From the NCBI RefSeq assembly GCF_020497125.1, contig NC_059074.1, positions 191,947,415-192,011,414 of the forward strand: a stretch of DNA of 64,000 bases, in the 5' to 3' direction. The position numbers and the translations under genes were made by a program. Shown one piece after another: positions 11,493 to 24,418 of the stretch. Every line of letters starts with the position of its first letter. Positions within the stretch are counted from its first letter, which is position 1. The notes under the pieces are model-generated. The model was not told where the DNA came from and searched no databases. It was given only the letters and a program-made list of their open reading frames with translations. Source of the DNA: Mauremys mutica (Eukaryota > Chordata > Testudines > Geoemydidae).

Positions 11493-11764
11493 CTGTACAG
11501 GGCAAAATGTAGAGAGATTAAAGTATACACTTCAAGCGTTGTGGAAAAATCTAGATCTACGAGGTGCTTATTATAATGCCATTAGCTCAAGAGTTACAGT
11601 AATTTCACTTTTTTTAACCAAAAATTACTACAACTATTACAAAACTTTTTATGGGATTATTTAGCTGTTCTATTAATAGAATACTTTGCACTTAGTTATA
11701 TTTATAGCACTTTTCACCCAAGGATACCAAAGCATTTATAAATATTAAGTAAGCTTCTCATCAC
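11493..11764. other. APLF intron, unique sequence
   Basis: This is intron next to the acceptor. I see nothing else here. Confidence 0.6.
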
Positions 11765-12876
11765 TGTGACACATTGTACCCCATGTTTACCAATTTATAT
11801 GATTATGATATATTTTGTACAAAGTATGCCTTGTGAGGTATCATTTGAAAACTCATAATCCACTGAACATAACTATCCTGTTAAAATGTGTGTAACAACA
11901 CTGTATATGGAGTTACAAGATCTTGCTATATGATTGTTACTAAAATACGCTGTAGTTCTGGGTAACACCCTCAGACCATTTTCTCAAAGACAAAGGCACA
12001 CTGGCAGGCCAACTAGGTGCTAAAAGCTCGGTACTAAGATCAGAGATTCACCAGCAGGGGAGTTGTAAACAAGAAATTTACAATTCATCTGACGGACAGC
12101 TGGCAGCTCACATATGCCATGGAATTGCCTGACCCCATGACCCAGGAAAGACTTTTCCAGTACAAAGTGTTAGAGTATAAGAAGTGAGAAAAATGCCTCT
12201 AGATACCTCTCTTTCCCCATCTCTACTCACGGCAGCAAGATTGCTTGAAAGACAAAAGGTGCATCATTGAACTGGGGAAGTGGTCCTGGCCTGGAGGTTT
12301 TTACAGCCAGTATGATATGCTGAAAGCTTCTGGGTGAGAGAAACCTTTTTGCTTTTAAACTTATCGGCCTTGGTAAAGTTTAGGAATTAGCTTGTGTGTT
12401 TATCCTTTTATTTCTTTTGAAACCAATTCTAACTCATATACCTTATCACTTATAATCACTTTAAATCTTTCTCTAGTTAATCAACTTGTTTTACGGTTTT
12501 ATCTAAACCAGCGTGTTTGATTGAAGTGTTCGGGAAATCTCTACTCAGGTCAACAGGGCTGGTGCATATTCATTACCCTTTGTTGGAATGACAGACTAAT
12601 TTATGAGCTTGTACAGTCCAGTGGGCTACTGAACAAGACGCACATTTCTTGGGGGCAAGACTGGGATTGAGGGATATGTGCATGTCGCCCTGTATCTATT
12701 CATGGATGGCTGTGCATAGCATTCATGCATTGAGCTGGGAGTGTTTTAACATGCTGGTGGCAGTGAATGAACAGAGCCTAGAGGGTTTGCTGTTCACTAG
12801 CAAAGCAGTGTGAAAGGCATCCTAGTCTAGAGAGATAAGGGGACATAGTTCAAGTTGCACCCTGGGGAATGTCACA
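11765..12876 (+). repeat. Solo LTR, endogenous-retrovirus type (1.11 kb)
   Basis: It begins tgtgacac and ends gtcaca, i.e. TG...CA with short inverted ends. It is flanked by near-identical 5-bp repeats (atcac at 11760-11764, accac at 12877-12881). It has no internal coding region, so it is what remains after LTR-LTR recombination. It shares its 3' half with the fragment at 5957-6472. The family name is not known to me. Confidence 0.65.
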
Positions 12877-12886
12877 ACCACCACTA

Positions 12887-13020
12887 TAAAATATTACTTC
12901 CATTTTTCAGATGGGTGGACTATGGCACAGGGAAGTTAAAAGACTTGCTGGAAGACACACAGCAATCTGTGGAGGAGACAAGAGTACAATCCAAGAAAAC
13001 CTAGTCCACAGTCCTCTGGA
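12887..13020 (+). repeat. MIR SINE fragment
   Basis: The order 'catttttcagatgg', 'ggcacagggaagttaaaaga', 'cttgctggaagacacacagc' follows the MIR core. It is ancient and diverged. Confidence 0.6.
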
Positions 13021-14821
13021 TCTAACTACTTGCTTTGGACAATCCAGTTGTGATGCATGCGCCTAGAAAGGAATCAAACACTTACCAACTCTGCCAATCT
13101 GGGCTGTAATCTACCATTTTGCTTGCTGTTTTACCACCTACCATCAGCTCTAAAAGGATCAACTAATCATTTCCACCCAACCCCACTAACTTCACTGCTG
13201 AAAATGGTACAGTTTGTTACAAAAGTCACTGACGGCGTATGGAACAGCAGAATCATTAGGGAACAGAGAAGTGGCAGATGTCCTAAATACGGTAAAAACA
13301 AAATCCCCACCATTTCAAAGCAAACCATAGAGAAGGTGTAAAAATACAGTCAAGTTGCAAGACAAAGGAAGGAAAAATTAGAAATAAAGAGACATACAGG
13401 ACTGAACAAAGGGGAGGGTGGAGAAGAAGAAAAAAGGAAAGCAACAGAAAACTGAAGAAAAGAATATATTGATTCCACTGTGTCCCTCTCTTTGAAAGGA
13501 TTGAGTCTTCTCATATGAGAGTGATATTCCTAAGTACCAAGTACCTGCAGCTTCCAATTATTTTAGTAAGAGCTGCAGGTGCTCAAGCACTTCTGAAAAG
13601 TCTCCCACAATTGTCGATTAACCACCCCCCACCCCGCCCAATTAAGAAAAAAACCCACTACTTGCTTCAAGAGTATGACAAGAATGAAAATACAGGTTGA
13701 TGATTATATGATATTGGACCTATTATAGGCCACATTCTGGACCTCTTAAACCTTTTGAATAGCACTTTACTCCTCAGTTAGTCCCATTGAAACGTATGGG
13801 ATCTTTGCAGAGTAGTGTATTGCTCAAGCTGAGTAAAGATGGCAGATTGGCCCTCTTGGGTACAGTAAACCCAGAACCTTTAAAAAAAAATCCCCCTTCA
13901 CTTCCAGCGCACTGCTTGTATCACCTTTATAAGGTGATACAAGCTGCTGGCTATTTTAATCAGCCGTTGATATGGTGCCACTGTCCTACAAATAGTTAAA
14001 ATGGTTTAAAAAAAAGCCACATTTTTCTTGCTTGGTTTTCAGACTCTAGCAAAGAACAGCGTAGGTGTTTTTATTGTTCCTGACGAAGTTTATTCAATCC
14101 CATGGCTCTTAAGGCAGCTTATTAAGCAAGCAGTTCTGACAAAACAGTCTCTTACAGTGGCACCACATTTATCAAGATGGCCATGAGGCTCTTTTATTTA
14201 AAACGTGTTTACACAAAAGACGCTCCAAGGGGATGCAGCACATCCTCTTTAAAAAAGCTATTCTTGGGAACTAGATAATTTGCTTGCTAGAGATATGAAA
14301 GCTGTTCGTAAGAGGATTCCATATAGCTGATAGCCAAAGCAGACCACTCATGTGGGTAGCTGTAGAATGGACAGGCACAAATTTGCAATACAGTGATAAG
14401 AACAGAATCAGTGACTACATGAAGCTTTATTGATAACATTTGCTCTTATCCTCACCGTTCTACCCTTAGATAATGTTTCAAACCCTGGCCACTTATTCTC
14501 CATAGGCACTAAGCAATTAGCAGTCCCTCTGGTATCATCTAGTCAATATCCTTCTCCTCTTGGTTGCTAGAGTTTAAATATATTTATATGGAAATACCAG
14601 CTCTACTCTGCTTAACACTGCAGCTGTGCCACGCAGCATGTACTAAAGGTTAAAAGAACCGTATCTGCTTGCAAGATACAGTATTCACAGCTGACTAGGA
14701 CTGTCTCAAATGTGAACTTGCTGATCCCAGCCTTTTACAAGCTTTGACCTTTGGGAGCAACCACTAGAACCAGCAGACAGGGCGTTTTTAGAAAGAGTCA
14801 GCAAATATTAACCATTGCTGT
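13021..14821. other. APLF intron, no gene
   Basis: Around 13760-13860 there is a worn dispersed repeat with 'cccattgaaacgtatggga' and 'gagtaaagatggcag'. The rest shows no exon or element I can name. Confidence 0.5.
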
Positions 14822-14990
14822 TTGTAGTATTGCAGCTGTGTTGGTCCCAGGGTATGAGAGAGACAAGCCAAGCGAGGTAATATCTTTTATTGGACCAATT
14901 AGCAGGTGCAAGGGACAAGTTTTCAAGCTTCACAGCAACAGCAGTTGATCCAATAAAATATATTATCTCACCCAGCTAGTCTCTAGCAAC
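14822..14990. mobile_element. Hairpin-shaped Penelope-derived repeat
   Basis: The left arm 'gaggtaatatcttttattgg' is repeated in inverted, diverged form on the right as 'ccaataaaatatattatctc', with about 70 bp between. The left arm also appears at 28144-28164. The inverted-tail layout is the same as in the Penelope elements at 50428 and 54418. No clear target duplication remains. Confidence 0.5.
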
Positions 14991-15118
14991 AATTAAGAGC
15001 ACCTTAATTAATCTAAATTACCAAAAATCAACAGGAAGAAAGAGACATCTGAGCACAAAGAAACAAAATGTGAGTTTACTCTCACTGAAAGTGCCTTGCA
15101 TCTTTAATATGTAGACTC

Positions 15119-15305
15119 TAAGGCCATGGCTACACTTGCAAATTTGCAGCGCTGCAGCAGGGTGTGAAAACACCCTTCTCCAGCGTGGCAAATTGCGGCG
15201 CTGCAAAGCGCCAGTGTGGTCAAAGCCCCAGCGCTGGGAGCGCAGCTCCCAGTGCTATACGTTACTCCCCACAGGGAGGTGGAGTACGGACAGCGCTGGG
15301 AATTG
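15119..15305. mobile_element. Harbinger-like nonautonomous element, one end only
   Basis: It starts right after TAA with ggccatggctacactt, a terminal repeat style seen in turtle PIF/Harbinger MITEs, and contains GC-rich internal palindromes (cccagcgctgggagc, gcagctcccagtgc). The opposite end is missing: the sequence passes into DIRS copy C at about 15306. Confidence 0.45.
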
Positions 15306-15350
15306 AAGACCACATCACGGGTCTGCAAATGTCCAGGATGGGAACGTGCA

Positions 15351-16400
15351 CTACCAAGGCCGCCGAGGATGCCTGAGCTCAGTCACAATCAGTGGTGGCG
15401 GGACCTGTGCCAACTCATAACAGGTCTGGATGCAGGAAGCGATCCAGTTGGAAATTTTCTGCGAGGACACTGGAAGATCCTTCATCCTCTCCGCTGTCGC
15501 GATGAAGAGCTGGGTCGACCTGTGGAAGGTCTTGGTACGCTCTAGATAAAATGCAAGGGCACGTCTGACATCTAGGGCGTGCAGCCTCGTTTCCTCCCTA
15601 GTGGTGTGCGGCTTGGGATAAAACACTGGGAACACTGGGAGGAAGATGTCCGGGTTAATATGGAAGGAAGACACCACCTTCGGCAGAAAGGCCGGATGGG
15701 ATCGCAGTTGAACTTTGTCCTTATAGAACACTGTATACGGTGGTTCCGATGTCAGAGCTTTAATCTCTGACACCTGACTCGCGGATGTTATAGCTAGAAG
15801 GAGAGCGACTTTCCATGACAGGTGGGAGAGGGAGCAGGAGCCCATAGGCTCAAAAGGCGGGCCTGTAAGCCTAGATAGAACCAAGTTAAGGTCCCACTGT
15901 GGGACAGGGGCTCAGGCCGATGGAAAGAGCCTCTTGAGGCCTCTCAGGAATCGGACTGATATGTCATGTGACAATACAGTCTGACCTTGGATTGGTGAGT
16001 GGAAAGCGGAGATAGCCACAAGGTGCACCCTGACAGAGGACTGGGTCAGCCCCTGGTTCTTAAAATGGAGCAGGTAATCTAAAATAGATTGTAAGAAGGA
16101 GCGCGTTGGAGAAATACTATTCTCAGATGCCCAGTGGGAGAACCTCATCCACTTGGCCAGGTAGGTCGCTCTAGTGGAAGGCTTTCTGCTTTCCAGGAGG
16201 ATTAGCTGGACCTCGCTAGAGCAGGCCCGCTCTTCCAAGTTCAACCACGCAGCATCCACGCCATGAGGTGGAGGGGGGCAAGATTGGGGTGTAAGAAATG
16301 CCTGTGATCTTGCGACAGCAGATCTGGTTGGGCGGGAAGGGTCCAGGGAGTGGCCACTGCCAGGTCCATCAGTGTGCCAAACCAATGTTGGGGTGGCCAC
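15351..16400 (-). pseudogene. DIRS copy C tyrosine recombinase, C-terminus lost
   Basis: Tyrosine recombinases integrate the circular DIRS DNA without a target duplication. The minus frame 16400-15912 carries the N-terminal core-binding part (ESRKPSTRATYLAKW), and 15884-15351 carries the catalytic start (ASQVSEIKAL, LDVRRALAFYLERTK). At the first catalytic site the usual Arg before V-S-E is Gln. The frame ends before the His-x-x-Arg and Tyr motifs that copy A still has. It is inactive by both truncation and substitution. Confidence 0.8.
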
Positions 16401-16427
16401 GCCAGGGCGCTCATGATGACTTGGGCC

Positions 16428-18152
16428 TCATCTCTCTAGATCTTTGACAGGACTCTGCTGATGAGCGGGACTGGCGGGAACGTGTACATCAGTCCCCCCG
16501 ACTATGACAGGAGGAAGGCATTGAAGAGGGAGTACTTGCCCAGATCTTGCAGGGAAAAGAAGTGATGGCATTTCCTGTTCTGTCTGGTGGCAAACAGGTC
16601 CACTTGGGGAGTTCCCTACCTCTGGAAAAGTCTGGGTTACCTCCGGATGGAGCAACCACTCGTGGTGAGAGAAAAAGGATCTGCTGAGGTGATCTGCCAG
16701 CATGTTCCTGACACCGGGGAGGTGATAGGCCTCCGCGCTCGATGCAGAAATCCCACAGTCAGACAGCCTCTTGACAGAGAGCCAATGAGCATGCTCCCCC
16801 CTTGCCTGTTGATGTAGAACATCGAGGCCGTATTGTCCGTGAACACTCTCACCCCCTTGCCTGCCAGGTGTGGTAGAAAGACTCCGCAGGCCAACCATAC
16901 CGCTCTGAGCTCTTTGACGTTTATGTGCAACGTCATCTCCTCCGGGGACCACATGCCCTGGGTCTGAAGATTGCCGAGATGCGCTCCCCAGCCTAGGTCC
17001 AAGGCATCCAATATCAGCTTGATGGAGTGACAAGGGCTGTCGAACGGAACTCCTTCCAGGACCAACATTGGGTTGGTCCACCATTGCAGTGAAGTAAGTA
17101 TTGTCGGTGGGATGGTAACGACTTTTCCAGGTGATCTCTTGACTGGGAATAGACCGTTGTCAGCCACTGCTATAAGGGCTGCATCTGCAGCCTGGCATGG
17201 TGGACGACATCCGTACATGCTGCCATGTGTCCCAGCAGGCGCAGACAAACTCTGGTCATGGTCAGGGGGAATGCAGAGACTCCTGCGATGAGGTCCACCA
17301 ATGCTTGGAACCTTTCCTGTGGCAGAAACGCTCTGGTGCAGGTGGAGTCAAGCACCGCTCCGATGAACTCTATCCTCTGCACTGGAACTAACGTCAACTT
17401 TTTGTCATTTACCAGCAGGCCAAGGGATTGGCATGTGGCCTGCAACACTGCGACATCCCTTTGGGCTTGGGATCTGGATCGACCTTTGACCAGCCAGTCA
17501 TCGAGGTATGGGTAGATCTGGATACCCCAATGCCTGAAGTAAGCCGCTACTACCGACATGCACTTTGTAAACACCCTTGGTGCTGTCAGTAGGCCGAAAG
17601 GGAGGAATGCAAACTGGAGGTGGTCTGATCCAAACATGAAGCATAGGAAGTGCCTGTGTTCTTGGAAGATCGCTATATGAAAGTATGCGTCCTTCAAGTC
17701 GAGGGTGGCATATCAGTCTCCCGGATCCAGGGAGGGGCTGATGGAGGGCAGGGAGACTATGCGGAACCTCAACTTCTTTAGGTATTTGTTCAGGTCTCAT
17801 GGGCCCAGGATGGGCTATAGACCACCCTTGGCCTTTGGGATAAGAAGTACTGAGAATAGAACCCATCATTCGTGTACTCGCGGGGAACCTCTTCCATTGC
17901 ACCCAGCTGCAGCAACCCTTCTACCTCCTGCATGAGGAGACTCTTGTGAGAGGGGTCCCTGAAGAGGGATGGGGAAGGGGGGTAGGGAGGTTGAAACTGT
18001 AGGGTATAACGCTGCACCACTCTACTGAGCACCCAGTGGTCTGAGGTTATGGTGGTCAATGACAGGAGGAAAAAAGAAAGGCAGATGGAGAAAGTCGGGA
18101 AAGATATATCTGGGGTATAATCCGCCCTCAGGCACACCCTCAAAACACCCAC
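16428..18152 (-). pseudogene. DIRS copy C reverse transcriptase / RNase H
   Basis: Pieces in several minus frames add up to the DIRS RT: 18152-17790 (QLGAMEEVP), 17697-17170 (MKDAYFHIAIF, FLPFGLLTAPRVFTKCM, IYPYLDDWLVKG with the YLDD catalytic box), then RNase H at 17248-16637 (LGWGAHLGNLQTQGMWSPEE, VRVFTDNTASMFYINRQGG). Frameshifts separate the pieces near 17700 and 17200, and between 16740 and 16640. It is not translatable as one protein. Confidence 0.8.
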
Positions 18153-18389
18153 TTGCTCCCCTGCTTATTGTGGGTCGAACCTGATTGGGCAGAGGGAGGG
18201 GATGAGTGGCTTGGGTGGCATTTGTAGCCCCTGCTCTTTTTGTGGGGTGGCTCCTGTTGGGACTGGCTCCCTTGGCCCTGAGCTGGCTGTGGTTTGAACC
18301 GCTTATGGGCTGGACAGGGGACATACAGCCCTAGAGTTTTCAGGGTAGTACCGGAGCCCATGCAGGTTACTATCAGTCTGTTCTGCAAA

Positions 18390-20623
18390 CAGGGCCTGGC
18401 TGTCGAAGGGAAGGTCCTGCATAGACTGCTGAGCCTCTGTCGACAGGCCAGAGAGGAGCAGCCAAGATGCTCAGCGCATGGAGATGGCTGAGACCATGGT
18501 GCAAGCTGCGGAGTTCACCGCATCTGAAGCTGCCTAGAGGGGCACCCTTACTGCAGCAGTGCTCTCCTCGAGGATCGCTTGGAATTCCTTCCTGGACCCT
18601 TCGGGAAGCGAAGCCTAGAACTTGGCCAGGGCCTGCCACATGTAATTGTAGGGGCCGAGGAGGGCTTGGTGGTTGGCCACTCTCAATTGAAGGCTAGAAG
18701 ACAAATAAATCTTTCGCCCAAACAGATCCAGTGTCTTCAAGTCTTTATTTTTGGGCATAGGCTCGGGTTGCCCTGCCTCTCCCTTTGATTAACAGCCTCA
18801 ACTACGAGAGAGTTTGGGGCCGAGTGGGTGTAGAGTTACTCATGGTCTTTAGCTGGCATGAAGTATTTACGTTCCACCCTTTTCGAAATGGGAGGCAGGG
18901 AGGAGGGGGTTTGCCATAGGGCATTAATAATTTTGATACTCCTTTGTGCAGGGGCAAAGCCACCCTAGCAGGTGCCGTGGACCAGAGGATGTCAAATCGG
19001 GAGTCCGATGGCTCCTAGAGCTCCTCTGCCTGGAGACCCAGGTTGGAGGCGACACTGTTCAATAGCTCCTGATGAGCCTTAAAATCATCTTGTGGAACTG
19101 GATGAGGGGGACCCGTGATGGCTTCATCTGGCGATGATGAGGACGATGCCGGTGCTGTGGGCACTACCACGTTCCCTGGTGGTCCAGCAGGCTGTTCCAC
19201 TGTCTGCACATGGGCCTGGAGGGGGAGAGGGAGGTGTCCTGAATTCTAGGGCCTCCATCTCTCGTGGAGGGCAGGATGCTGAGGCTGAGGGCCTGAGGCC
19301 CCCACCACCAAGCAGACTGTCTGCGAGGGCTGGGGAAACCCCCAGGGGTTCCAGACTGCCGGCAGCCACTGGCATTGGGCCCACGGGGTCAGTCGCGGTG
19401 CTGACGATGCGGATGGTACTGCCGGTGCCGGAGCTTGTCCCACTATCAAGGGCTCAGTTCCGGAGCTGGAGTGGTCACTCCCAGGCGACCATGATCGAGC
19501 AGATCGGCGTTCCTTCTCCATGCGGTGCCGGCCGCTACGCCTCGATGTCGACCTGACCGACTGAGATGAGTCCCTCATGTGGGAACTCTGGGACCATCGG
19601 CAAACCGGCGATCTGTGCCTCATGCTGCTTGACCGGTACCGGGACTTGGAACGGGACCAGGAGTGGGCTGATTGCTGCGAGGATCTCCCCAACTGCGGGG
19701 ACTGGCAACAGTGGGTTGGTGACTGGTGGCTGGTGGCCGTGTTCAATGATGGTTCACATGACTGGTGCCGAGACCGTTGGGACACAAAAGGCTGATCTTG
19801 ATGCTCTTGCCAGGGATGTGCTCTTGCTTGGTAGGTCTGCACTGGGTTACCAGCGAGCCGCACCTCGAATCCCGCTGTTGGTGCCCAGGGTCTGGAGACC
19901 GAAAATGGCTTCGTTGAGCCTGCCTCCCAGGCATGATGGCTCTGAGTGGGCAAGTGCTGGCGGGACGTCCCCCACAATGGGGAACGGTGCCGCTGAGTTG
20001 GGGACACGTGGTAAGGTCTCAAGGGAGGTTTACCCTTAGACCGGTGTACCGGCAAAGCTGGTGTGGGCTGCACTGGTAGCAACAGGATCTCCTGCACTGC
20101 CTGCAGGGCCTCTGGTGTTGACAGGACATCTAGATGATGGAGGCCCTCATCGCTGTCTGGGGTGGCAGGCATAGTGTGGGATGGGCTGGACTGCTCAACT
20201 TGAGCTGGAGCCCAACTCCCTGACGGAGGCGTTGAGCCGCCTGGCACGGGTCTTGGCGCTCCTCCAGCCCTGTCGTTTCCCTTACGGGAAGTGGGGGATC
20301 GTCCCCTGGTGCTTCTCTTTGGCTTCTTGACTGGAGCTGGGGAGGGGGATGGCTGAAAGACAGTACCAGCAGGGCGCTTCACACCAAGGCTGTGGTGCTC
20401 AGGGCCGAGTAGGACCTCTGCTCCGGTGCTAGTGCCAACGCCATCGGGAGCACCCTGAGATGGATGTCTCTTTCCTTTTTTGTTCGGGGTTTGAAGGATT
20501 ACAGATTCACTTGTTGCTTATGTGTCCTTCGCCCAGACATCTCAAACAACGAATGTGCGGGTTGCTGATGGGCATAGGCTGCTTACAACGATCGCAGGGC
20601 TTAAAGCTGGTGGACTGGGGCAT
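18390..20623 (-). pseudogene. DIRS copy C Gag-like protein
   Basis: The start at 20623 (MPQSTSFKPCDRC) mirrors the Gag start of copy A and shows the same cysteine-rich head (CDRC, RCLRCLGEGH), then a TGA after ...ISNK. A long frame at 20382-19246 continues with Pro/Ser-rich and Arg/Ser-rich sequence (SRSKSRYRSSSMRHRS). A downstream acidic segment (SSSSSPDEAITG) matches copy A's SSSSSPDEAVAG. Several stops and shifts make it a pseudogene. The role is inferred: a nucleocapsid-like protein for DIRS RNA. Confidence 0.65.
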
Positions 20624-20935
20624 GCCCTAGGCTGAGTCCCGTCTGGGACCGCTAAACTAGAACTAACACTAAGGGAACTATTAACTATTTTACAGGAAAA
20701 CGTTTGGAAGAAACAGTGAATGAAACGCAATGCTAGCCGAAGCAGCAGATATTCCAGCACCATCACTGGCAGCAAGAAGGAACTGAGGGAGGAGCCAGCA
20801 GCGCCTCTTATACCACGGCATGGGCGCGCTGCTCCCCTATGGATACCACTGAGAAAAAACCTTCCAGCATCAGTGCACGTGGCGGGCACACACACCTAAT
20901 ATGGAATGGAGATGAGCAAGCACTCAAAGAAGAAC

Positions 20936-23804
20936 TAGGGTTTCCATCCATTCTGAAATATATACAACAAACCCAATTTGACAGTTTAGTTTCAGGTCAA
21001 TTAAAGAACCTTGCATTTGTTTTGCGCTTCATTCTGTGGTGATACAGTGTCATCTCATTCATGCAAAAGAGAGATTTTACTGTGAGCCAACTCAGAAACT
21101 GGATTCAGATGTGAAAGATGTGTCTAATTCTGCCCTCAGACATACATATGTAACCTGCACCAAAATCCTAATTGGAATTGTATGTGCATATCCTCCGGGC
21201 AGATTTGGCTCTAAGTAGAGTGGATCTTAGTATTTTTGTGGAGGCCAGGGAAGCAACCATTTGCCTGCCACCTCAAACAAAAATCTTGTCCACCATTTTC
21301 ACAGCAGTACATGCAGGACCACTGCTAAGGCTTTGAAGGAGCATTCGTGAAAAGATCTGGCATACACCTCAGATTCACATTGTCTTCAGTGGCTCACATT
21401 TTACATACACAGTGGGCACGTGCCAGTGATCTTTGGGTTCACCCATCCTCCTGCTGCAGAGGTAGAGCCCAGCAATGTTTTCTTTGTGTTGGCCCTTGAC
21501 CCCTGACCTAACCCTGCAAAGTTTATTCTTAAAATCAAACTATAACCTATAGGTTAGGGAAAGTTAAAATGCTTAACAATGTTGATGATAAAATAATTAA
21601 AGCTGTAGTACAAGTAGGGAAAACAAATTAGCCTAATGTGCTTGAAGTAGGGATCTACGATTTTGCAATATACACCTTGTGATAAACAAACAAACCACAA
21701 ATGGGCAGTTTAAGTTAGAAATAACGCATTAACGTGTTGGAAATATTGGGAAATGTATGATTCCAATAGCTTATGCTAGCAATCGGAACCTTAATCATGG
21801 TCCGTCGGAATGACAAATATGGATGGGGGCCGAGACCTACATCAAATATAGTCCTAGATGTGTGGGGATGTAAGGGAAAAGGGTACAAAAAGCTGGTCAG
21901 ACCAACCCCTAGTTGGGACATCAGGATGACAAGATGGTGAAAACCTGCAACCTCATTCCTACTTCCAGTGCTTCTCCATTTACTTTCCCTTCCATCTGCT
22001 CCTCCTCTGATACATTTGGTGGTCTCCATAGGTTGAGAGAATACACATTGCAGGGGATTCGTCTGCTATACATATATTGCTTTTCTATTTCTTTGATTTT
22101 ACTTTTATGTATTTAAATACCAGATAAAATCCTCACCTCTGTGTGATTCACCAGTCTCATTTCCTGTAATAAATGTATATAGCCACCAGCGTAAAAGATC
22201 CTGTTATTAGTGACTTGTGAATTTTGTACTTTACATTAATCAAAGGCTACATTTGAAAGACATTCACCAATTGCAGTTGTGAGGGTTACATTTACTCTCT
22301 CACCAATGTTTGGAAACTATTTCACAATTTGATAAACTCTACAGTGATCATTTTTATGGAAAATTACCTGCTCTCTTTTCTCAAAGATCTGTTGATGGAG
22401 CAAAACCCACAGAACTATTGGGAGGTAACATGAAATCCATTTCAGTCTTCAATGTTCAAGTGGGAGCCCTTTAGAAAAGTAAACTGCTAAAGTACTGGTG
22501 AGCCTCAGGCCACTGGGAATTTTTAGGGTGCACCGGGCCAGATTTCAAAAAAGTGCTCAAATCCCATTGACAGTTGAGTACTTTAAAAAAAAACCAACCT
22601 TTTAATGTTACAGCCTATGATATCTTAGTAACATAACTAGACTCCATAAAATAAACTTTTGGCCAGTGAATCAACAGTATCAACATGCTAAGAGATTCGG
22701 ATGAGACTAAATGGGTCTTGGGGGAAGATAAAAGTGCAACAGTTGAGATGGGGAAAATAAATGCAACTTCCCTGTTCCACTTGCTGCTTGCCCGTACAGC
22801 AGTACCAGTAATCGTTAAGTAATTGCTTTGACAAATAAACATTGACACAAAGAAAACTAGCTTCATTAAGTAGCAGAGGAGACCAGCACTGCATGACAAT
22901 ACTAGACAGTCAGCTGAGAAATAAAGAAATATCACCTCCCTATAGCAGGTGAACCAGAGTAACCAGTAATGTAATTCAAGGAAGAGGAAAAAAAATGTGG
23001 TAAATAAACTGAAGATTTTACACCATCTCCACCAATGCATAAAGCGTTCAATGCATTTAAGAAGAGGATAATGAGATGATTTTTGATCCATTAGCAAAAG
23101 AAGCAGGGTCCAAGCATTGCCTATTGCAGAAAATAGAGGTTTCAAATATAGACAAATTGTGCAATATTAGAGATCCAATAAGTTTATAGTAAGCTTCCAT
23201 TACATCAATTTTGTAATGATCCTGGCAGCTCAAATTTAGCTTCTTCACAATAAGGTTGGGGCATAAACAAATACAGCTGTTTTGTTAGGAAAATGTCCAT
23301 TTTGTAAAGTAAATACACGGTTTTAGAAATAAAAGTTTTGCACATGTAAGTGTTCAAAACCAGGTTGAAGCATTACACACAAATTGCTCTCTTTGGCCAT
23401 GATCCCAATGGGCTTCATGGGGCAGAGTCAAAGGGTTTTAAATGGGTCTCTGTGCAGATGCAATGCATCCATCAGCATCATCAGTGGCAGCCTGTCACTG
23501 GCAGTGGTAGAGCGTCTGTCAGCAACATCAGTGGCAAAATGGAGATTTCTACAATTTGCATCGGCAGGGGACATTAGAATTCTGATGTGGTAGTAATCAA
23601 TCTACAGCATAGTCCACTGAAACATGAGCAAAGGAGAAAAACTTCACTTCTATATCCACCATAAAAACCAATCTCTTCATTTCAAGAGCATTCTACAAAC
23701 TACTTCTATTAAATCACCTCTTCCTACATGGGTCAGCAGCAGAGTCCTCGGGTAGCTGAAGTGCCTTCTCCACAAAGAGGAGTTTTAACTTCAGCTCCTG
23801 TTTT
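20936..23804. other. APLF intron, no gene
   Basis: No exon is supported. A 176-residue minus frame at 22615-23145 is hydrophobic and Leu/Phe/Ser-rich but has no family motif, and I treat it as chance. No named repeat is clear. Confidence 0.5.
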
Positions 23805-23955
23805 TTACAAGACCTCTGTTTTAGCTGCTGGCAGAGGGAGTGCTTTTGAGGGATATGAGGCCTCTCCCAGGCACCGGACACAGTGAGAATGTCTATCCGT
23901 TACTGGAATCGACTCCTTGCAGGAGAGGCACCTCTGGAAGCATGGGAGAGCCAGT
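23805..23955 (-). pseudogene. DIRS Gag fragment (cysteine-rich head)
   Basis: The minus strand encodes FQRCLSCKESIPVTDRHSHC followed by VRCLGEA, the same cysteine layout as the Gag starts of copies A (CAAC..SCLRCLGESH) and C. It is a separate, short relic. Together with the terminal fragment at 26140-26205 it suggests a fourth DIRS insertion, split by the CR1 at 24419-26158. Confidence 0.55.
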
Positions 23956-24155
23956 ATACCCCAGGTGGTGGGAGGGTGGCATGACCCTCTAGCAGTGAAG
24001 AATACAGAAGAGAAATAGTCTTGCCATTTCTTCCTCTTTCTCCTTTTTATTTTTAAACTGCAAGAAGTCAGAATGTCTTCTAAACACCCTTGAGGGAACA
24101 AAGGAGGGGACCCCACCCCCAAAAAGGGGAAAATTAAAAGTGAAGCTCTTTTTCT

Positions 24156-24186
<31 letters not shown>

Positions 24187-24206
24187 CCAATAGGGCAATA
24201 AAACAC

Positions 24207-24418
24207 TAACTATTAAGAACAACGAAAGAACAAAAGCACCAAAAACCAACTACTACTTATGCTAATGATGCAGATAAGGAAGGGACAACACTTGCTCCCT
24301 TGAAGGCCAAAGGTTGTTGAGAAGAAAATGAAGGGGTTCCCCAGCACAGCAGTAGATTGCCTCTAGGCAGACCATCAGAGAGGGACAGCATGTGCAAGCT
24401 GAACGGACACTGCTACCT
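24207..24418. other. Spacer, possibly DIRS leader
   Basis: There is a (CT)n/T run at 24157-24182 just before this stretch. It is otherwise plain. It could be 5' leader sequence of the DIRS relic. Confidence 0.35.

Larger units (their letters stand above)
15306..20935 (-). mobile_element. DIRS retrotransposon copy C, truncated at its 3' end
   Basis: The minus-strand order is terminal repeat (about 20870-20935, ending ...aaagaagaac), Gag, RT/RNase H, then tyrosine recombinase, as in copies A and B. The terminal repeat at the recombinase end and the internal complementary region are gone, replaced by a Harbinger-like fragment. All three genes have stops and frameshifts. Gag and RT are clearly diverged from copy A, so this is an older or separate lineage. 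Confidence 0.8.

Noticed and set aside
22615..23145. 176-residue minus-strand frame, hydrophobic
   Set aside because: No family motif, low-complexity Leu/Phe/Ser content, no splice or promoter context. It is consistent with a chance frame in intron DNA.
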